NCBI GenBank assembly: GCA_018241505.1
Contig: JAFEDS010000005.1
Coordinates: 372,001 to 436,000 of the forward strand
Direction of reading: 5' to 3'
DNA length: 64,000 bases
Origin: Pseudomonadota bacterium
Lineage (GTDB): Bacteria > Pseudomonadota > Gammaproteobacteria > Steroidobacterales > Steroidobacteraceae
Shown here: positions 63,039 to 64,000 of the stretch, piece after piece
How positions within the stretch are numbered: position 1 is the stretch's first letter
How the letters are laid out: each line of letters begins with the position of its first letter
Made by a program: the position numbers and the translations under genes
Notes under the pieces: generated by a model
What the model was told of the DNA's origin: nothing
The model's database searches: none
The model's input: only the letters and a program-made list of their open reading frames with translations

Positions 63039-64000
63039 GGCCCACCGACAAATGGCCCGGAAGCCCTTTGCCGTAGACATCCGGATCGTACATTTCCTCG
63101 GCTTTGGTGGCAGGCGCGCTGAACTCGCCTTCCGCCATGGCCTGCGCGCCGTAGCTCAGGTGATAGTTTCCGGCAGGGAGGTAGTCCGCATAGAAGCGCG
63201 CGGCCTCGTGCAGCAGCTCACGATGATAGAACGACCACAACTGGATCCCGTACTCGCTCCAGTCGGAGAATTTGAACCAGAACGAGCCGCCCGCGGCCTG
63301 GAACTCGGTGGCATCGGCATCCACGGTCGATCCGGTTGCCAGGTCGCGATTGACTGGCTCGAGTCCGCCCGGCACAGGGTCATCGACCACCACAAAGTGG
63401 CGGGGCGCCGGTAGAGACAGATACAGATCGACGCGTACCAACTCTCCGCGCCGCACGCGCATCGGAGCGGTGAGCAGTTGCCAGTTTCCGTTGCGTTGCA
63501 CGCTGTATTCGCGATGCAGTTCCATGCCCGCGTTGGTTTCTTTCGCAGCCTCATCGGTCAATGAGTAACTCAACCGCGTCGAGTAGTAGAGCCGGCCAGT
63601 GCCCTCGCGCTCGATGTGCATTGTTGCCTTGCGGCCTGCATCGGAAGAGCCGTTAGGGCGGCTGACGACCGCGGGCGGATCCTTCAGAGCGCTGAAGGTT
63701 GCGCTGCCAAGCGCCGCGCCATCGAGCGTTGCCGTCACCTTCAGGGCAGGTGTGTCCTTCTCATACAAGGCCGAGTAGCGAACCAGTGCCGAAGTGCAGA
63801 ACACATTCTCCTGGGTGTTCTCCCAATGATCGCGGCTGCCGCGGGTCTGAGTGATCACACGCACCAGCTTGAAGGGCACATCGCCCACGAGAGCCGCGCC
63901 TCGAGGTGTTTCGCCGTAGTCGAGGAATGCGTTCAAAATGGCGCAATTGCTGCGCAAAGGTGTACTCAACATCTGCGCATACCCATCATCCCACCGCTCA
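63031..64000 (-). CDS. yfhM: Bacterial alpha-2-macroglobulin (YfhM-like), C-terminal part, runs off window
   Basis: The last 323 residues of a large periplasmic alpha-2-macroglobulin. The frame is open through the window edge at 64000. Visible features are the end of the alpha-helical domain (YAQMLSTPLRSNCAILNAFLDYGE) and the receptor-binding-like beta domain with FVVVDDPVPGGLEPVNRDL and GGSFWFKFSDWSEYG. The family traps proteases and is coupled to PBP1C for envelope repair or defence. Whether the thioester CxEQ site is present lies outside the window. Its stop overlaps the pbpC start. Confidence 0.92.
   Translation of the reverse strand, partial: ERWDDGYAQMLSTPLRSNCAILNAFLDYGETPRGAALVGDVPFKLVRVITQTRGSRDHWENTQENVFCTSALVRYSALYEKDTPALKVTATLDGAALGSATFSALKDPPAVVSRPNGSSDAGRKATMHIEREGTGRLYYSTRLSYSLTDEAAKETNAGMELHREYSVQRNGNWQLLTAPMRVRRGELVRVDLYLSLPAPRHFVVVDDPVPGGLEPVNRDLATGSTVDADATEFQAAGGSFWFKFSDWSEYGIQLWSFYHRELLHEAARFYADYLPAGNYHLSYGAQAMAEGEFSAPATKAEEMYDPDVYGKGLPGHLSVGHE

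Overview
The window is about 64 kb of GC-rich chromosome from a Gram-negative proteobacterium. The evidence is outer-membrane lipoproteins, TonB and RND systems, a PotABCD-type importer, and a System I cytochrome c maturation operon in the order ccmABCDEFGHI. The Tex protein reads very close to E. coli YhgF, and I infer a gammaproteobacterium. No rRNA or taxonomic marker is present, so I go no further. No insertion sequence or CRISPR array was seen.

Layout. 1-4291 is the right end of a genomic island: the C-terminal tail of qatA, then qatB, qatC and qatD (the QatABCD anti-phage system), then a convergent tyrosine integrase whose gene starts about 170 bp from the 3' end of a tRNA-Leu(UAA). The island's other end lies left of the window. 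4292-11289 holds tRNA-Leu and the nine-gene ccm operon, mostly with stop/start overlaps. 11311-16355 holds a MaoC-like protein, a KGG-repeat stress protein, Tex with a long Gly/Asn/Arg-rich tail, and a small EamA-type membrane protein. 16482-22522 is an HME-type RND efflux operon (adaptor, pump, outer-membrane lipoprotein). It is followed by an Uma2 protein, a CHASE3/PAS hybrid histidine kinase, and a DGPF protein paired with an ECF42-type sigma factor.

27764-38096 is the least conventional region. Four consecutive genes encode exported DUF11-type repeat proteins, one of which (1857 residues) appears to end in an outer-membrane beta-barrel. Three of them carry Asp/Asn-rich loops that look calcium-binding. 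I propose this as an undescribed surface-display or adhesion system.

38173-48551 is a choline/osmolyte cluster: choline-sulfatase, a substrate-binding/permease fusion lacking its own ATPase gene, choline dehydrogenase, and a convergent operon of an MFS transporter plus a complete PotDABC-type importer. 48709-55451 holds an MscS channel, a DUF3237 protein, an old-yellow-enzyme flavoprotein, a TonB receptor behind a cobalamin riboswitch, a VOC protein, a small coiled-coil/membrane protein and a VapBC-like toxin-antitoxin pair. 55677-60897 is a compact natural-product locus: a DUF3326 protein and a one-module NRPS (C-A-PCP-TE). The window ends with pbpC and the 3' part of an alpha-2-macroglobulin gene, both on the minus strand and overlapping.

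All functions come from motifs and remembered family knowledge; no database search was run.
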